Source: Achromobacter sp. MYb9 (GTDB lineage Bacteria; Pseudomonadota; Gammaproteobacteria; Burkholderiales; Burkholderiaceae_B). Taken from it: a DNA stretch of 64,000 nt. The notes under the pieces were generated by a model. That model saw nothing but the letters and a program-made list of their open reading frames with translations, was not told the DNA's origin and made no database searches. A program made the translations under genes and the position numbers. The first letter of the stretch is position 1, and every line of letters begins with the position of its first letter. The stretch covers positions 216,576-280,575 of the forward strand of contig NZ_PCOQ01000006.1 of the NCBI RefSeq assembly GCF_002975275.1. The letters run 5' to 3'. This document shows, piece by piece, positions 27,018-36,582 of the stretch.

Positions 27018-27091
27018 TGGAGCGGGTGAAGGGAATCGAACCCTCGTATGAAGCTTGGGAAGCTGCCGTTCTACCATTGAACTACACCCGC
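27018..27091 (-). tRNA. tRNA-Gly (anticodon CCC)
   Basis: The minus strand folds to a 74-base cloverleaf with encoded CCA. The acceptor is GCGGGTG/CACCCGC, the D arm GTTC/GAAC, the anticodon arm GCAGC-TTCCCAA-GCTTC, and the T arm GAGGG-TTCGATT-CCCTT. The 7-base loop TTCCCAA puts CCC at positions 34-36, so it decodes GGG. The fourth pair of the anticodon stem is a C-T mismatch, and the T arm starts with a G-T wobble. Discriminator base is T, as usual for tRNA-Gly. Confidence 0.93.
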
Positions 27092-27134
27092 TCGGGTGTC
27101 GTGCCGCGGCGCAGGGGCCGGAGCAGAGCCGATG

Positions 27135-27163
27135 ATTATAGCGCGCCTTTTTTTGGATTCCAG
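27135..27163 (-). promoter_or_regulatory. promoter of tRNA-Gly
   Basis: On the minus strand a perfect -10 TATAAT (27135-27140) lies 17 bp from a weak -35 CTGGAA (27158-27163). Initiation would be near 27128, about 37 bases before the tRNA. The GC-rich segment after the -10 is typical of stringently controlled stable-RNA promoters. Confidence 0.6.
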
Positions 27164-27277
27164 AGGGATTTTCGGCCCCGTCGCGGATCGTTCCGTTGGC
27201 TGCGGGATAAATACGTCCCTAATTTAGTCCTTCAGGCCGACTCCGCCCCGCCGCACCTACCACTACAATTCGAGGCT

Positions 27278-29031
<1,754 letters not shown>

Positions 29032-29042
29032 GGAGACCTGAT

Positions 29043-29243
29043 ATGCACATCACCCTGAACGGCGACGCGCGGGAGTTCCCGCTGGACACGACCGTCATCG
29101 AACTGCTTCAAACGCTGGGCTATGCCGGCAAGCGCGTGGCCGTGGAGCGCAATGGCGAGATCGTGCCCAAGAGCCAGCACGAGCAAACCACGTTGACCGA
29201 CGGCGACCAGATCGAAATCGTGGTGGCGGTGGGCGGGGGCTGA
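29043..29243 (+). CDS. thiS: sulfur carrier protein ThiS
   Basis: 66 residues with the ubiquitin-like fold and the obligatory C-terminal Gly-Gly (VAVGGG). The Gly C-terminus is adenylated by ThiF and thiocarboxylated, then gives sulfur to ThiG for the thiazole ring of thiamine. GAGGAGA (29030-29035) sets the start. Unusually, thiG does not follow; a terminator ends the transcript and the upstream partners are trmB and pip. Confidence 0.9.
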   Translation: MHITLNGDAREFPLDTTVIELLQTLGYAGKRVAVERNGEIVPKSQHEQTTLTDGDQIEIVVAVGGG

Positions 29244-29305
29244 TTCCGCACCGCCTTGCCCGGGCGGCTGCCAAGCACCGGACGCAAACAATACGACGCA
29301 ACGCG

Positions 29306-29332
29306 AAGGGCCGCTGATTCAGCGGCCTTTTG
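29306..29332 (+). terminator. rho-independent terminator after thiS
   Basis: GGCCGCT (29309-29315) pairs with AGCGGCC (29321-29327) across GATTC, followed by TTTTGC. It ends the trmB-pip-thiS transcript. Confidence 0.75.
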
Positions 29333-29580
29333 CTTATGCGTTTTCGATCACGTTCGAATGCATGGCGCCTTGCGCCCGAGGGAGTTTGCGCCTGTCGCCC
29401 GGTGCTGCCTGCAAACTGACGAGCATTCTTGCGTAGTCTGCCAGTGGGCTAGCAACCTGTTACACGTTAACCCCTCGTCTGCGGGCAAGTCCGCGAGTAA
29501 TAATCGTTGCTGCTGGCGTTGTTACGTTGTCGTGTTGTTGTTCTAGCGTTGCACATCGCCCCATGGGGCAAGGAGGCATC
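29333..29580. other. intergenic region before the Gly-rich membrane protein gene
   Basis: No reading frame with coding character was seen. A perfect 12-bp palindrome GCCCCATGGGGC (29558-29569) touches the Shine-Dalgarno AAGGAGG (29570-29576) of the next gene and could modulate its translation. No confident promoter was found. Confidence 0.45.
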
Positions 29581-29901
29581 ATGAACACCGCGGTCATCAT
29601 CAATCTTCTCATCCAGCTTGTGGCTGGCGCAGCCGGTGGCAATGGACTGGGGAAAATGCTCCAGCAGTTCAACCTGGGCCCGCTTGGAAACACCATCGCA
29701 GGAGCCATCGGCGGTCTGGCAGGCGGGTCGTGGTTGGCGCCCATGATCACGGCCGGCGCGGGAGCGGCAGCAACGGCAGGCAGTACCGGACTGGATCTTT
29801 CAACGATCGCCGGCGATGTAGTAGGCGGCGGTGTCGGTGGCGCCGTGCTGACCTTGATCGTCGGAGTCGTGCGCAAGATGCTGGTGGGCCGCGCGCCCTG
29901 A
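29581..29901 (+). CDS. small glycine-rich membrane protein, function unknown
   Basis: 106 residues, strongly hydrophobic and Gly/Ala-rich, with repeated Gly-spaced segments (GNTIAGAIGGLAGGSWLAP, GDVVGGGVGGAVLTLIVG) that look like glycine-zipper helices. A basic C-terminus (VRKMLVGRAP) suggests an inner-membrane anchor. No enzymatic motif is seen. Start 29581 has an excellent Shine-Dalgarno. It lies 45 bp before the BON-LysM gene and may be cotranscribed, suggesting an envelope-stress role; that is only an inference. Confidence 0.7.
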   Translation: MNTAVIINLLIQLVAGAAGGNGLGKMLQQFNLGPLGNTIAGAIGGLAGGSWLAPMITAGAGAAATAGSTGLDLSTIAGDVVGGGVGGAVLTLIVGVVRKMLVGRAP

Positions 29902-29946
29902 AGGCACTTCTGGTTTTCTCACCGCAACATAGATAAAGGAAACACT

Positions 29947-30393
29947 ATGGGTCTGCTCAATTTCATCAAGGACGTTGGGGAAAAGCTCTTCGGCGCCAGC
30001 GAGGCCAAGGCCGCGACGGCAGACGAGTTGAAGAAAGAGCTGGATAAACACGGCCTGAACGCAGACGGCCTGCAAATCACGGTGGATGGCGACAAGGTCA
30101 CGGTGGCAGGCGAAGCCCTCAGCACCGAAGACGCCGAGAAAATCTCCCTGGCGCTGGGCAATACCGTCGGCGTCGCAGCGGTCGACAACCAGCTGAAAGT
30201 GAAGCAGGCCACGCCGGAAGCCAAGATGTACACGGTGCAAAAGGGCGACAACCTGTGGAAGATCGCCGAAGCGCAATACGGCAAGGGCCAAGGCGCCAAG
30301 AATTCGCTGATCTTCGAGGCCAACAAGCCGATGCTGACCAGCCCCGACAAGATCTACCCGGGCCAGGTGCTGCGCATCCCGCCCTTGGCGTAA
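29947..30393 (+). CDS. lysM: LysM peptidoglycan-binding domain protein (Kbp/YgaU-like)
   Basis: 148 residues. A BON domain occupies about residues 24-88 (ELKKELDKHGLNADGLQITV, VAAVDNQLKV) and a LysM domain about 95-146 (YTVQKGDNLWKIAEAQYGKG, YPGQVLRIPPL). The architecture and length match YgaU/Kbp, a small potassium-binding, stress-induced protein. No signal peptide is seen, consistent with Kbp. AAAGGAAAC precedes the start. A strong terminator lies at 30483-30511. Confidence 0.9.
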   Translation: MGLLNFIKDVGEKLFGASEAKAATADELKKELDKHGLNADGLQITVDGDKVTVAGEALSTEDAEKISLALGNTVGVAAVDNQLKVKQATPEAKMYTVQKGDNLWKIAEAQYGKGQGAKNSLIFEANKPMLTSPDKIYPGQVLRIPPLA

Positions 30394-30400
30394 GCCGAAA

Positions 30401-30475
30401 CGCAATCCAACAACCCGGGAAACACCCATGCGTTTTCCGGATTGTGTCGCGGCAAGGCGCCCCCTGCCTGCCGCG
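30401..30475. repeat. two imperfect hairpins downstream of lysM
   Basis: Hairpin 1 has CGCAATCC (30401-30408) with GGATTGTG (30439-30446) and inner GGGAAAC (30417-30423) with GTTTTCC (30432-30438). Hairpin 2 pairs GCGGCA with TGCCGC around 30449-30474. Both precede the main terminator and may protect the mRNA 3' end. Confidence 0.4.
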
Positions 30476-30482
30476 ATTGCTT

Positions 30483-30511
30483 GGCCAGACGCAACGTCTG
30501 GCCATTTTTTT
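30483..30511 (+). terminator. strong rho-independent terminator after lysM
   Basis: GGCCAGACG (30483-30491) pairs perfectly with CGTCTGGCC (30495-30503) across CAA, followed by A and seven T (30505-30511). Confidence 0.88.
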
Positions 30512-30518
30512 GGCCGGC

Positions 30519-30626
30519 AGCGCACGCAGTGCGCGCGCCGTGGGGCATCTTTTCCCGCCGGGCCGCCCCAAGGGAAAAGCGCCCCCTTGGGGGGCAGGAA
30601 GCGCACGCAGTGCGCGCGCCGTGGGG
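30519..30626. repeat. pair of 27-bp direct repeats with a palindrome between them
   Basis: An identical 27-base unit (AGCGCACGCAGTGCGCGCGC continuing CGTGGGG) occurs at 30519-30545 and 30600-30626, 81 bp apart. Each carries the palindrome GCGCAC-GCA-GTGCGC. Between them CCCCAAGGG (30566-30574) pairs with CCCTTGGGG (30584-30592). This looks like a REP-type intergenic element; its second copy ends three bases from the ffh stop codon and could also act as its 3' hairpin. Confidence 0.7.
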
Positions 30627-30629
30627 GCC

Positions 30630-32036
30630 TTACTTCATGCCGAAGCGGCCCAATCCCTTCATGCCGCCCATGGCGCGCATCATCTTTGCCATGCCGCCCT
30701 TCTTCATCTGCTTCATCATCCCCTGCATCTGCTCGAACTGAGCCAGCAAGCGGTTGACTTCCTGAACCGGCACGCCGGAACCGGTGGCGATGCGGCGCTT
30801 GCGGGACGCCTTGATCAGTTCGGGTTTGGCGCGTTCGGCTGCCGTCATGGAATTCAGGATGCCTTCGGTGCGGCGCAACTGCTTTTCCGCCTGCCCGCCC
30901 TGCAACTGACCGGCTGCCTGCTGGAACTGGGCCGGCAGCTTTTCAAGCAACGAACCCATGTCGCCCAGCTTCTTCACCTGGCCAAGCTGATCGCGGAAAT
31001 CGTTCAGATCGAACTTGTTGCCCGATTTGATCTTCGCCGCCAGCTTCTGGGCTTCGGCGATATCGATGTTCTTCTGCGCTTGTTCGACCAGGGAAACGAT
31101 GTCGCCCATGCCCAGCACGCGTTGCGCCATGCGGTCGGGGTAGAACGGCTCCAGGCCGTCCAGCTTTTCCGAGACGCCGACGAACTTCAGCGGCTTGCCG
31201 GTCACGTGGCGCACCGACAGGGCCGCGCCGCCGCGGGCATCGCCATCCAGCTTGGTCAGCACCACGCCGGTCAGCGGCAACGCATCGCCAAAGGCGCGCG
31301 CGGTGTTGACCGCGTCCTGGCCCTGCATGGCGTCCACGACGAACAGCGTTTCAACGGGCTTGACCAGGTCATGCAAGGCGCGAATTTCGCGCATCATGGC
31401 CTCGTCGATGCCCAAGCGGCCGGCCGTGTCGAGAATCAGCACGTCGTAGTGGTGACGCTTGGCATGGTCCACCGCGCCGCGCGCGATGTCTTCGGGCTTC
31501 TGGCTGGGGTCGGACGGCAGGAAGTCCACGCCGACCTGCGCCGCGACGCTCTTCAGCTGGTCGATAGCGGCCGGACGGTAGACGTCGGCGGACACCACCA
31601 GCACTTTCTTCTTGCCCGTCTTGCGGCCGTGCTGCGTGTGCTGACCTTCGGACAGCCAGCGGGCCAGCTTGCCGGTGGTGGTGGTTTTACCGGCGCCCTG
31701 CAGGCCGGCCATCAGGATGACGGCGGGCGGCTGCACGGCCAGCGACAATTCGTTGGAATCGGCGCCCAGGTCACCGCCCATCAAGGCGGTCAGTTCCTTG
31801 TGGACGACGCCCACCAGGGCCTGACCCGGGCTGAGGCTGCCGGCGACTTCTTCGCCCAGCGCCTTGTCCTTCACGCGGGCGACGAATTCGCGGACGACGG
31901 GCAACGCCACGTCGGCCTCCAGCAACGCCATGCGCACTTCGCGCAGCATCTCCTGGGTGTTGGCCTCGGTCAGGCGGGCTTCACCGCGCAGCGTCTTGAC
32001 GACGCGCGATAGGCGTGTAGTTAGGTTATCGAGCAT
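30630..32036 (-). CDS. ffh: signal recognition particle protein Ffh
   Basis: 468 residues. The N domain (1-~85) is followed by the GTPase G domain with the P-loop GLQGAGKTTTTGKLARWL, DTAGR and TKLDGDARGGAAL, and the C-terminal M domain is Met-rich (GGMAKMMRAMGGMKGLG). With 4.5S RNA it binds hydrophobic signal sequences at the ribosome and delivers them to FtsY. An in-frame 20-residue insertion-like stretch (LSEGQHTQHGRKTGKKKVLV) lies after the P-loop helix. It is divergent from the CcsA-like gene at 32143. Confidence 0.96.
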   Translation of the reverse strand: MLDNLTTRLSRVVKTLRGEARLTEANTQEMLREVRMALLEADVALPVVREFVARVKDKALGEEVAGSLSPGQALVGVVHKELTALMGGDLGADSNELSLAVQPPAVILMAGLQGAGKTTTTGKLARWLSEGQHTQHGRKTGKKKVLVVSADVYRPAAIDQLKSVAAQVGVDFLPSDPSQKPEDIARGAVDHAKRHHYDVLILDTAGRLGIDEAMMREIRALHDLVKPVETLFVVDAMQGQDAVNTARAFGDALPLTGVVLTKLDGDARGGAALSVRHVTGKPLKFVGVSEKLDGLEPFYPDRMAQRVLGMGDIVSLVEQAQKNIDIAEAQKLAAKIKSGNKFDLNDFRDQLGQVKKLGDMGSLLEKLPAQFQQAAGQLQGGQAEKQLRRTEGILNSMTAAERAKPELIKASRKRRIATGSGVPVQEVNRLLAQFEQMQGMMKQMKKGGMAKMMRAMGGMKGLGRFGMK

Positions 32037-32142
32037 GAGAGGCGTTTCCGCTTAAACTAGTTGATTGAACGGTGGCCGCAGGCGCGGATTCTGCGCTTTC
32101 GGGTGACATGCACCCCAAGGCCCCATCCAGACAACGGTTTCT

Positions 32143-32985
32143 ATGTCACTAGGCATTGTATTTCACACAGCGGCTGCCTTGGCGTACGCAGTGCTAGGGG
32201 GGTCGCTTTGGATCCGCCTGGCCGGCGCCGGGGAAGTCGAAAAGACGGGCAAAATCGCCCGTCTGTGCCTGTTGGGGGCCCTGGTTCTCCATGGAATCGG
32301 CCTGCAACAGGCCATGCTGGGCGCCCAGCACCTGTTCATTGGGTGGGCACTTGCCCTGTCGGCGGCCATCTGGCTGGGCATGGTGGTGTTCTGGCTGGAA
32401 AGCCTGCTGGTGCGCATCGACGGCCTGCAATTGCTGCTTTTGCCCGCCGCGGCCATCGCCAGCGCCCTGGCGGCGGTGTTCCCGCAAGGGCAATTCGTGC
32501 CCCACGCCGACGACGCCTGGCTACGCGTCCACCTGCTGATCGCGTTGGCCGCCTACGGCCTGATCACCATCGCCGCCCTGCACGCCATGATGATGGCCCT
32601 GCTGGACCGCCACCTGCACCGCCCGCTGGACGCGCCCACCGAACGCAGCATCATCGGCCGCGTGCTGGACTCTCAGCCGCCGCTGCTGGTGCAAGAGCAA
32701 CTGCTGTTCCGTATCATCTGGATCGGTTTCGTGGTGCTGACCCTGGCCGTGGGCTCCGGGTCGGTCGCATCCATGAAGCTGACCGGCAAGATCCTGCCGT
32801 TCGACCACAAGACCGTCTTCACCCTGCTGTCCTGGCTGACGTTCGGCGTGCTGCTGGCCGGCCGCCACGTCTGGGGCTGGCGCGGGCGCGTGGCGCTGCG
32901 CTGGACGCTGACGGGCTTTGGTTTCCTGATCCTGGCGTATACCGGCAGCCGTTTCGTGCTGGAAATGATTTTGCATCGAGGCTGA
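32143..32985 (+). CDS. CcsA/YpjD-like inner-membrane protein
   Basis: 280 residues with about eight hydrophobic helices. It belongs to the cytochrome c assembly protein (CcsA/CcmC) superfamily in the short YpjD subgroup usually found beside ffh. The HVWGWRG segment near the C-terminus resembles the WxWD-like haem-handling loop, with reduced conservation. It is presumed to handle haem or an envelope thioredox step; no experimental role is implied by the sequence. No good Shine-Dalgarno is visible. The next gene starts on a GTG two bases after this stop. Confidence 0.85.
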   Translation: MSLGIVFHTAAALAYAVLGGSLWIRLAGAGEVEKTGKIARLCLLGALVLHGIGLQQAMLGAQHLFIGWALALSAAIWLGMVVFWLESLLVRIDGLQLLLLPAAAIASALAAVFPQGQFVPHADDAWLRVHLLIALAAYGLITIAALHAMMMALLDRHLHRPLDAPTERSIIGRVLDSQPPLLVQEQLLFRIIWIGFVVLTLAVGSGSVASMKLTGKILPFDHKTVFTLLSWLTFGVLLAGRHVWGWRGRVALRWTLTGFGFLILAYTGSRFVLEMILHRG

Positions 32986-32986
32986 C

Positions 32987-33253
32987 GTGGGCAAGTTGCT
33001 GTTTTGGGTGGTTCTGATCATCGCGGTGCTGTTCGTCGCCCGTATCGCCGCGCGCATGGCCGCGGCAAAGCAGGCGGGCGCACAGCCCCAAGCCCGCCGC
33101 GGGCGGCCGGGGCCGGCCGCACCCAACCCGGCCACGCCGGAGTCCATGGTGCGTTGCGCGCACTGCGGCATCCACCTGCCGCGCTCCGAAGCCATGCTGC
33201 AGAACGGCCTGACGTGGTGCAGCGCCGAACATGCTGCCCTAGGCAAAAAGTAA
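32987..33253 (+). CDS. PP0621-type small zinc-ribbon membrane protein
   Basis: 88 residues, starting at GTG. An N-terminal transmembrane helix (LLFWVVLIIAVLFVARIAA) is followed by an Arg/Pro-rich linker and a C-terminal zinc-ribbon-like motif (RCAHCGIHLPR ... WCSAEH). This matches small PP0621-family proteins of unknown function, commonly found between ypjD and ampD-type genes. The two CxxC-like halves suggest bound zinc. Confidence 0.82.
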   Translation: MGKLLFWVVLIIAVLFVARIAARMAAAKQAGAQPQARRGRPGPAAPNPATPESMVRCAHCGIHLPRSEAMLQNGLTWCSAEHAALGKK

Positions 33254-33317
33254 GCCCCCACTCCCGATTTGGGAGGCAGCGGCAGCCACGGCATAATGCC
33301 TGTTGGATTCACCACGC

Positions 33318-33908
33318 ATGTTCTCTCCCATGGCTCTGCTTCTGAATCGACATGGCTGGCTGGCGCCGGCCCCGGGTGTCACCTTGCTGCCTTCGCCCAA
33401 CCGCGACGCGCGCCCCGCTGGCGCCCAGGTCTCGCTCTTGGTGCTGCACAACATCAGCCTGCCGCCCGGCCAGTTCGGCGGCCCCGAAGTTGCCGGACTA
33501 TTCCTGAATACGCTGGACCATGCTTCGCACCCCTGGCTGGAACGCCTGCGCGGCTTGCGTGTGTCGGCCCACTTTTTCATCCGCCGCGACGGGCGCATCA
33601 TCCAGTTCGTATCCACCGAGCAGCGCGCCTGGCACGCCGGCGTGTCGCGCTTTGGCGGGCGCGAACGCTGCAACGACTTCTCCATCGGCATCGAACTGGA
33701 AGGCACCGACACCCTGCCCTACGCCGATGAACAGTATCTGGCGCTGCGCAGGCTGACGCCGGTATTGCGGGCGCGCTACCCCCTGGCCGCGGCCTGGGGC
33801 CACGAACACATCGCCCCGGGGCGCAAGACCGACCCCGGACCTGCTTTCAACTGGACGCGCTTTTCGCGCGACAGCGGCTTTGCGCGGCGGCAGTTGCCGC
33901 CCGTCTGA
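33318..33908 (+). CDS. ampD: 1,6-anhydro-N-acetylmuramyl-L-alanine amidase AmpD
   Basis: 196 residues from ATG 33318; ATG 33330 is equally possible and no Shine-Dalgarno decides. Zinc ligands of the amidase-2 fold are His44 (LVLHNISLPP), His162 and Asp172 (GHEHIAPGRKTDPGPAF), with the Glu of SIGIELEGTD nearby. AmpD cleaves the peptide from anhydromuropeptides recycled in the cytoplasm; its loss derepresses AmpR-controlled beta-lactamase. Cotranscribed with the two membrane genes upstream. Confidence 0.93.
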   Translation: MFSPMALLLNRHGWLAPAPGVTLLPSPNRDARPAGAQVSLLVLHNISLPPGQFGGPEVAGLFLNTLDHASHPWLERLRGLRVSAHFFIRRDGRIIQFVSTEQRAWHAGVSRFGGRERCNDFSIGIELEGTDTLPYADEQYLALRRLTPVLRARYPLAAAWGHEHIAPGRKTDPGPAFNWTRFSRDSGFARRQLPPV

Positions 33909-33927
33909 CACAACTCAAGGACTGGAT

Positions 33928-34548
33928 ATGTTGAAGATCTGGGGACGCCTGACTTCCGTCAACGTGCAGAAAGTGATGCTCGCCGTGCGCGAGCTGGCGC
34001 TTCCGCACACCTTTATCCAGGCCGGCGGGCCGTTCGGCGTGGTGGACACGCCGGAGTTCGCCAAGCTGAATCCCAACCGCACCGTGCCGGTCATCGATGA
34101 CGGTGGCTTCGTGCTGTGGGAGTCCAACGCCATCGTCCGCTACCTGGCCGCGCGCTATGGCGTGGGCACGCTCTGGCCCGAAGACGCGTGCATGCGCGCG
34201 GATGCCGACCGCTGGATGGATTGGCAGACGACGGAATGGCAAGGCGCGATGGTCCCGGCATTCCTGGGGCTGATCCGCACGCCGGAAGACAAGCGCGACG
34301 CCGCCGCGATCGAACAGTCGGTCAAGCGGTCGAACGCCCGCGCATTGATCCTGGACCAGGCATTGCAGGGCCGCGAGTTCATCGCGGGCCGCCATCTGAC
34401 CATCGGCGACATCGCGCTGGTCAGTTCCGCGCACCGCTGGCTGGCGCTGCCAATCCAGCGCCCCGACACGCCGGCGCTTTCCGCCTGGTACCGTCGCGTC
34501 ATGATGCGCCCCGCCCCGCAAGGCGTGCTGACGCTGCCGCTGGAATAA
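33928..34548 (+). CDS. glutathione S-transferase family protein
   Basis: 206 residues. An N-terminal thioredoxin-like domain (1-~80: LKIWGRLTSVNVQKVMLAV, then NPNRTVPVIDD and the ESNAIVRYLA glutathione motif) precedes the alpha-helical C-domain (about 90-200) with the conserved GDIALVSSAHRW cap. The active-site residue is a Ser/Thr (TSVN) as in theta-like bacterial GSTs. Start 33928 follows AAGGA. Substrate unknown. Confidence 0.9.
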   Translation: MLKIWGRLTSVNVQKVMLAVRELALPHTFIQAGGPFGVVDTPEFAKLNPNRTVPVIDDGGFVLWESNAIVRYLAARYGVGTLWPEDACMRADADRWMDWQTTEWQGAMVPAFLGLIRTPEDKRDAAAIEQSVKRSNARALILDQALQGREFIAGRHLTIGDIALVSSAHRWLALPIQRPDTPALSAWYRRVMMRPAPQGVLTLPLE

Positions 34549-34554
34549 CCGGTC

Positions 34555-35514
34555 TTATTCGACCCAAGGCGTTTTCGCCCAGATCTGCCGCAAGCGCGCG
34601 TCGTCGCCCTTCAGCCGCTCTTGCCACTGCGGCCCGTCCACGTAGTCCATTTCGGTGAATTGCTGCTTCATCTGGGCCTGGAAATCCGGGTTGGCGGCAA
34701 CCTTGCCCAACGCGCGGCGCAGCTTGTCGGAGACTTCGGGCGGCAAGTCCTTCGGCGCGACGATGCCGCGCTCCGACGCGAACACCAGGTCCACGCCCAG
34801 CTCCTTGAACGTCGGCACATCGGGACCCAAAGGCGACCGCTTGTCGCTGGCCTGCGCCAGGACGCGCATGTTCTTGCCGTGATACGGCATGACCTCGCCC
34901 AGGTTCAACCCGCCAATGACGGTGTGCCCGCCCAGCACGGAACTGCGCAGCGGCCCGGCGCCGTTGTAAGGCACGTGGTTCAAGCGCGTGCCGGTCAGCG
35001 ACTGAAACAGCACCAGCGCCAAGTGGTCGTCGGTGCCGACTCCGGTGGACCCGTAACTGATCGAACCGGGCTTCTCGCGGGCGGCGGCGATCAAGGCGTC
35101 CAAGGTTTGATAAGGGCTATTGCTGGCGACGCTGAACGCGCTGGGATCGCGCACCAGATTCGCCAGATACGTGAAATCAGTGGTGGCGAAGCCCGCCTTG
35201 CGCTCGATCGGCAGGGATACCAGCCCCGGCATGTTGGTCATGGCCAGCGTGTAGCCGTCGGGCTTGGCGCGCGCCACATAGGACAAGGCAATGGCGCTGG
35301 ACGCGCCCGGCTTGTTCTGCACCACCACCGTGGTGCCCAGCTCCTTCTCCAGGAATACCGCCAGCGAACGGGCCGTAAGATCCGTGCCGCCGCCGGGCGC
35401 GAACCCAACGATCAGTTCAATCGGATGATCGGGCCAGGCCCACGCTGGCATTGCCGCGCACAAGCCGGTCATGGTCAGCGCGGCGCAAGCCGCCGCCTTG
35501 CGTATCAAGAACAT
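34555..35514 (-). CDS. Bug-type (TTT family) periplasmic substrate-binding protein
   Basis: 319 residues with a signal peptide (cleavage near AWA|WPDHP). Bug hallmarks are WPDHPIELIVGFAPGGGTDL, VVVQNKPGASS and the AKPDGYTLAM segment. Third gene of an ALDH-epimerase-Bug operon on the minus strand, controlled by a divergent LysR. The ligand is probably a sugar acid or small carboxylate used by the two upstream enzymes; no membrane partner is local. It converges with the GST gene. Confidence 0.92.
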   Translation of the reverse strand: MFLIRKAAACAALTMTGLCAAMPAWAWPDHPIELIVGFAPGGGTDLTARSLAVFLEKELGTTVVVQNKPGASSAIALSYVARAKPDGYTLAMTNMPGLVSLPIERKAGFATTDFTYLANLVRDPSAFSVASNSPYQTLDALIAAAREKPGSISYGSTGVGTDDHLALVLFQSLTGTRLNHVPYNGAGPLRSSVLGGHTVIGGLNLGEVMPYHGKNMRVLAQASDKRSPLGPDVPTFKELGVDLVFASERGIVAPKDLPPEVSDKLRRALGKVAANPDFQAQMKQQFTEMDYVDGPQWQERLKGDDARLRQIWAKTPWVE

Positions 35515-35555
35515 GGTTGTCTCCTCGTTATTTATTTTTTACGTGCCGCGGCGGC

Positions 35556-36578
35556 TCAAGCGGACGCTTGCGCCTCGCGCCAGGCCAGCAGGCGGGCCAC
35601 GCCTTCCGCCATGCCCACCTTGGGTTCCCAGCCGATGTGTTGTCCGGCCAGGTCATGCGGAATGTGGAACGCGCCGCCGGAGGTCAGCCGCACCGTACCC
35701 GGCGGGTCCGGCTTGATTTCGGGTTGCAGGTCGCTCTTGCAATAGTCCAGCACCAGGCGCACCAGCTCGCCGGTGGTGATGGGCGCGGGGCCTGACACAT
35801 TCACCGCCACGTCCGTGGCCGCGCTTTGAAACGCGGCGACATTGGCGCGCGCCACGTCCGACACGTGCACGAAATGCTTGGTATCCGTGCCGTCGCCAGG
35901 CAGCACCGGCCGCTCTCCCTTGCGCACGCGATCATAGGTTTCCATGATGTATAGCGAGTTGGCCGCGCGGTAGTGCTGGCGTTCGCCGTAGACGGTGGAA
36001 TACCGCAGCACCACGTAGTCCAGCCCGGCCTGCTGGTAATACTGCCGGCACAACTGTTCGCCCATGATCTTGGACGCGCCGTACAAGATGGCGGCCGGCG
36101 GCGCGCCCACGGAATGGAAGGGACCGTTTTCGACCAGTGCGCCCGCGATACCGCTACCGTAGCCGTAAACCGCATTGGAAGACGCGAAGACAATCTTCTT
36201 CACCTTGTTCACGCGGCAGGCTTCCAGCATGTTCTGCGCGCCGCGGATGTTCACGTCGACGGCCTGCCACGGGGTTTGGGCAAAGCCCAGCGTCATGTAG
36301 GCGGCCAGGTGCAGCACGCCGTCCACGCCTTCGGTCGCCGCCAGCAGATCCGGCAGACGCATCAGGTCCCCGCGCACGACTTTCACACGCGGATTGCCTT
36401 GCAGGTGGGCGATGGCCTCGGGCGTGCCGAAGGCAAAGTTGTCCAGCAGAATCACTTCACGCACACCGGCGGCGAGCAGCGCATCGGCGGTGTGCGAGCC
36501 CACCAGGCTGGCCGCGCCGGCAATCAGGATGCGGGATTCGTTCAGCGGCAGCGCCGCGCTTGTCTTGTTGGTCTTCAT
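35556..36578 (-). CDS. NAD-dependent epimerase/dehydratase family protein
   Basis: 340 residues of the extended SDR fold. The nucleotide loop is IAGAASLVGSHTADALL, close to the GxxGxxG pattern but with Ala/Ser variation. Asp46 after beta-2 (LLDNFAFG) favours NAD. The catalytic Tyr/Lys pair is in ILYGASKIMGEQ. It resembles UDP-sugar or sugar-acid epimerases. The start at 36578 is 4 bp after the ALDH stop, so the two are coupled; a longer open frame upstream overlaps ALDH and is not real. The exact substrate is unknown. Confidence 0.86.
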   Translation of the reverse strand: MKTNKTSAALPLNESRILIAGAASLVGSHTADALLAAGVREVILLDNFAFGTPEAIAHLQGNPRVKVVRGDLMRLPDLLAATEGVDGVLHLAAYMTLGFAQTPWQAVDVNIRGAQNMLEACRVNKVKKIVFASSNAVYGYGSGIAGALVENGPFHSVGAPPAAILYGASKIMGEQLCRQYYQQAGLDYVVLRYSTVYGERQHYRAANSLYIMETYDRVRKGERPVLPGDGTDTKHFVHVSDVARANVAAFQSAATDVAVNVSGPAPITTGELVRLVLDYCKSDLQPEIKPDPPGTVRLTSGGAFHIPHDLAGQHIGWEPKVGMAEGVARLLAWREAQASA

Positions 36579-36582
36579 GTGT

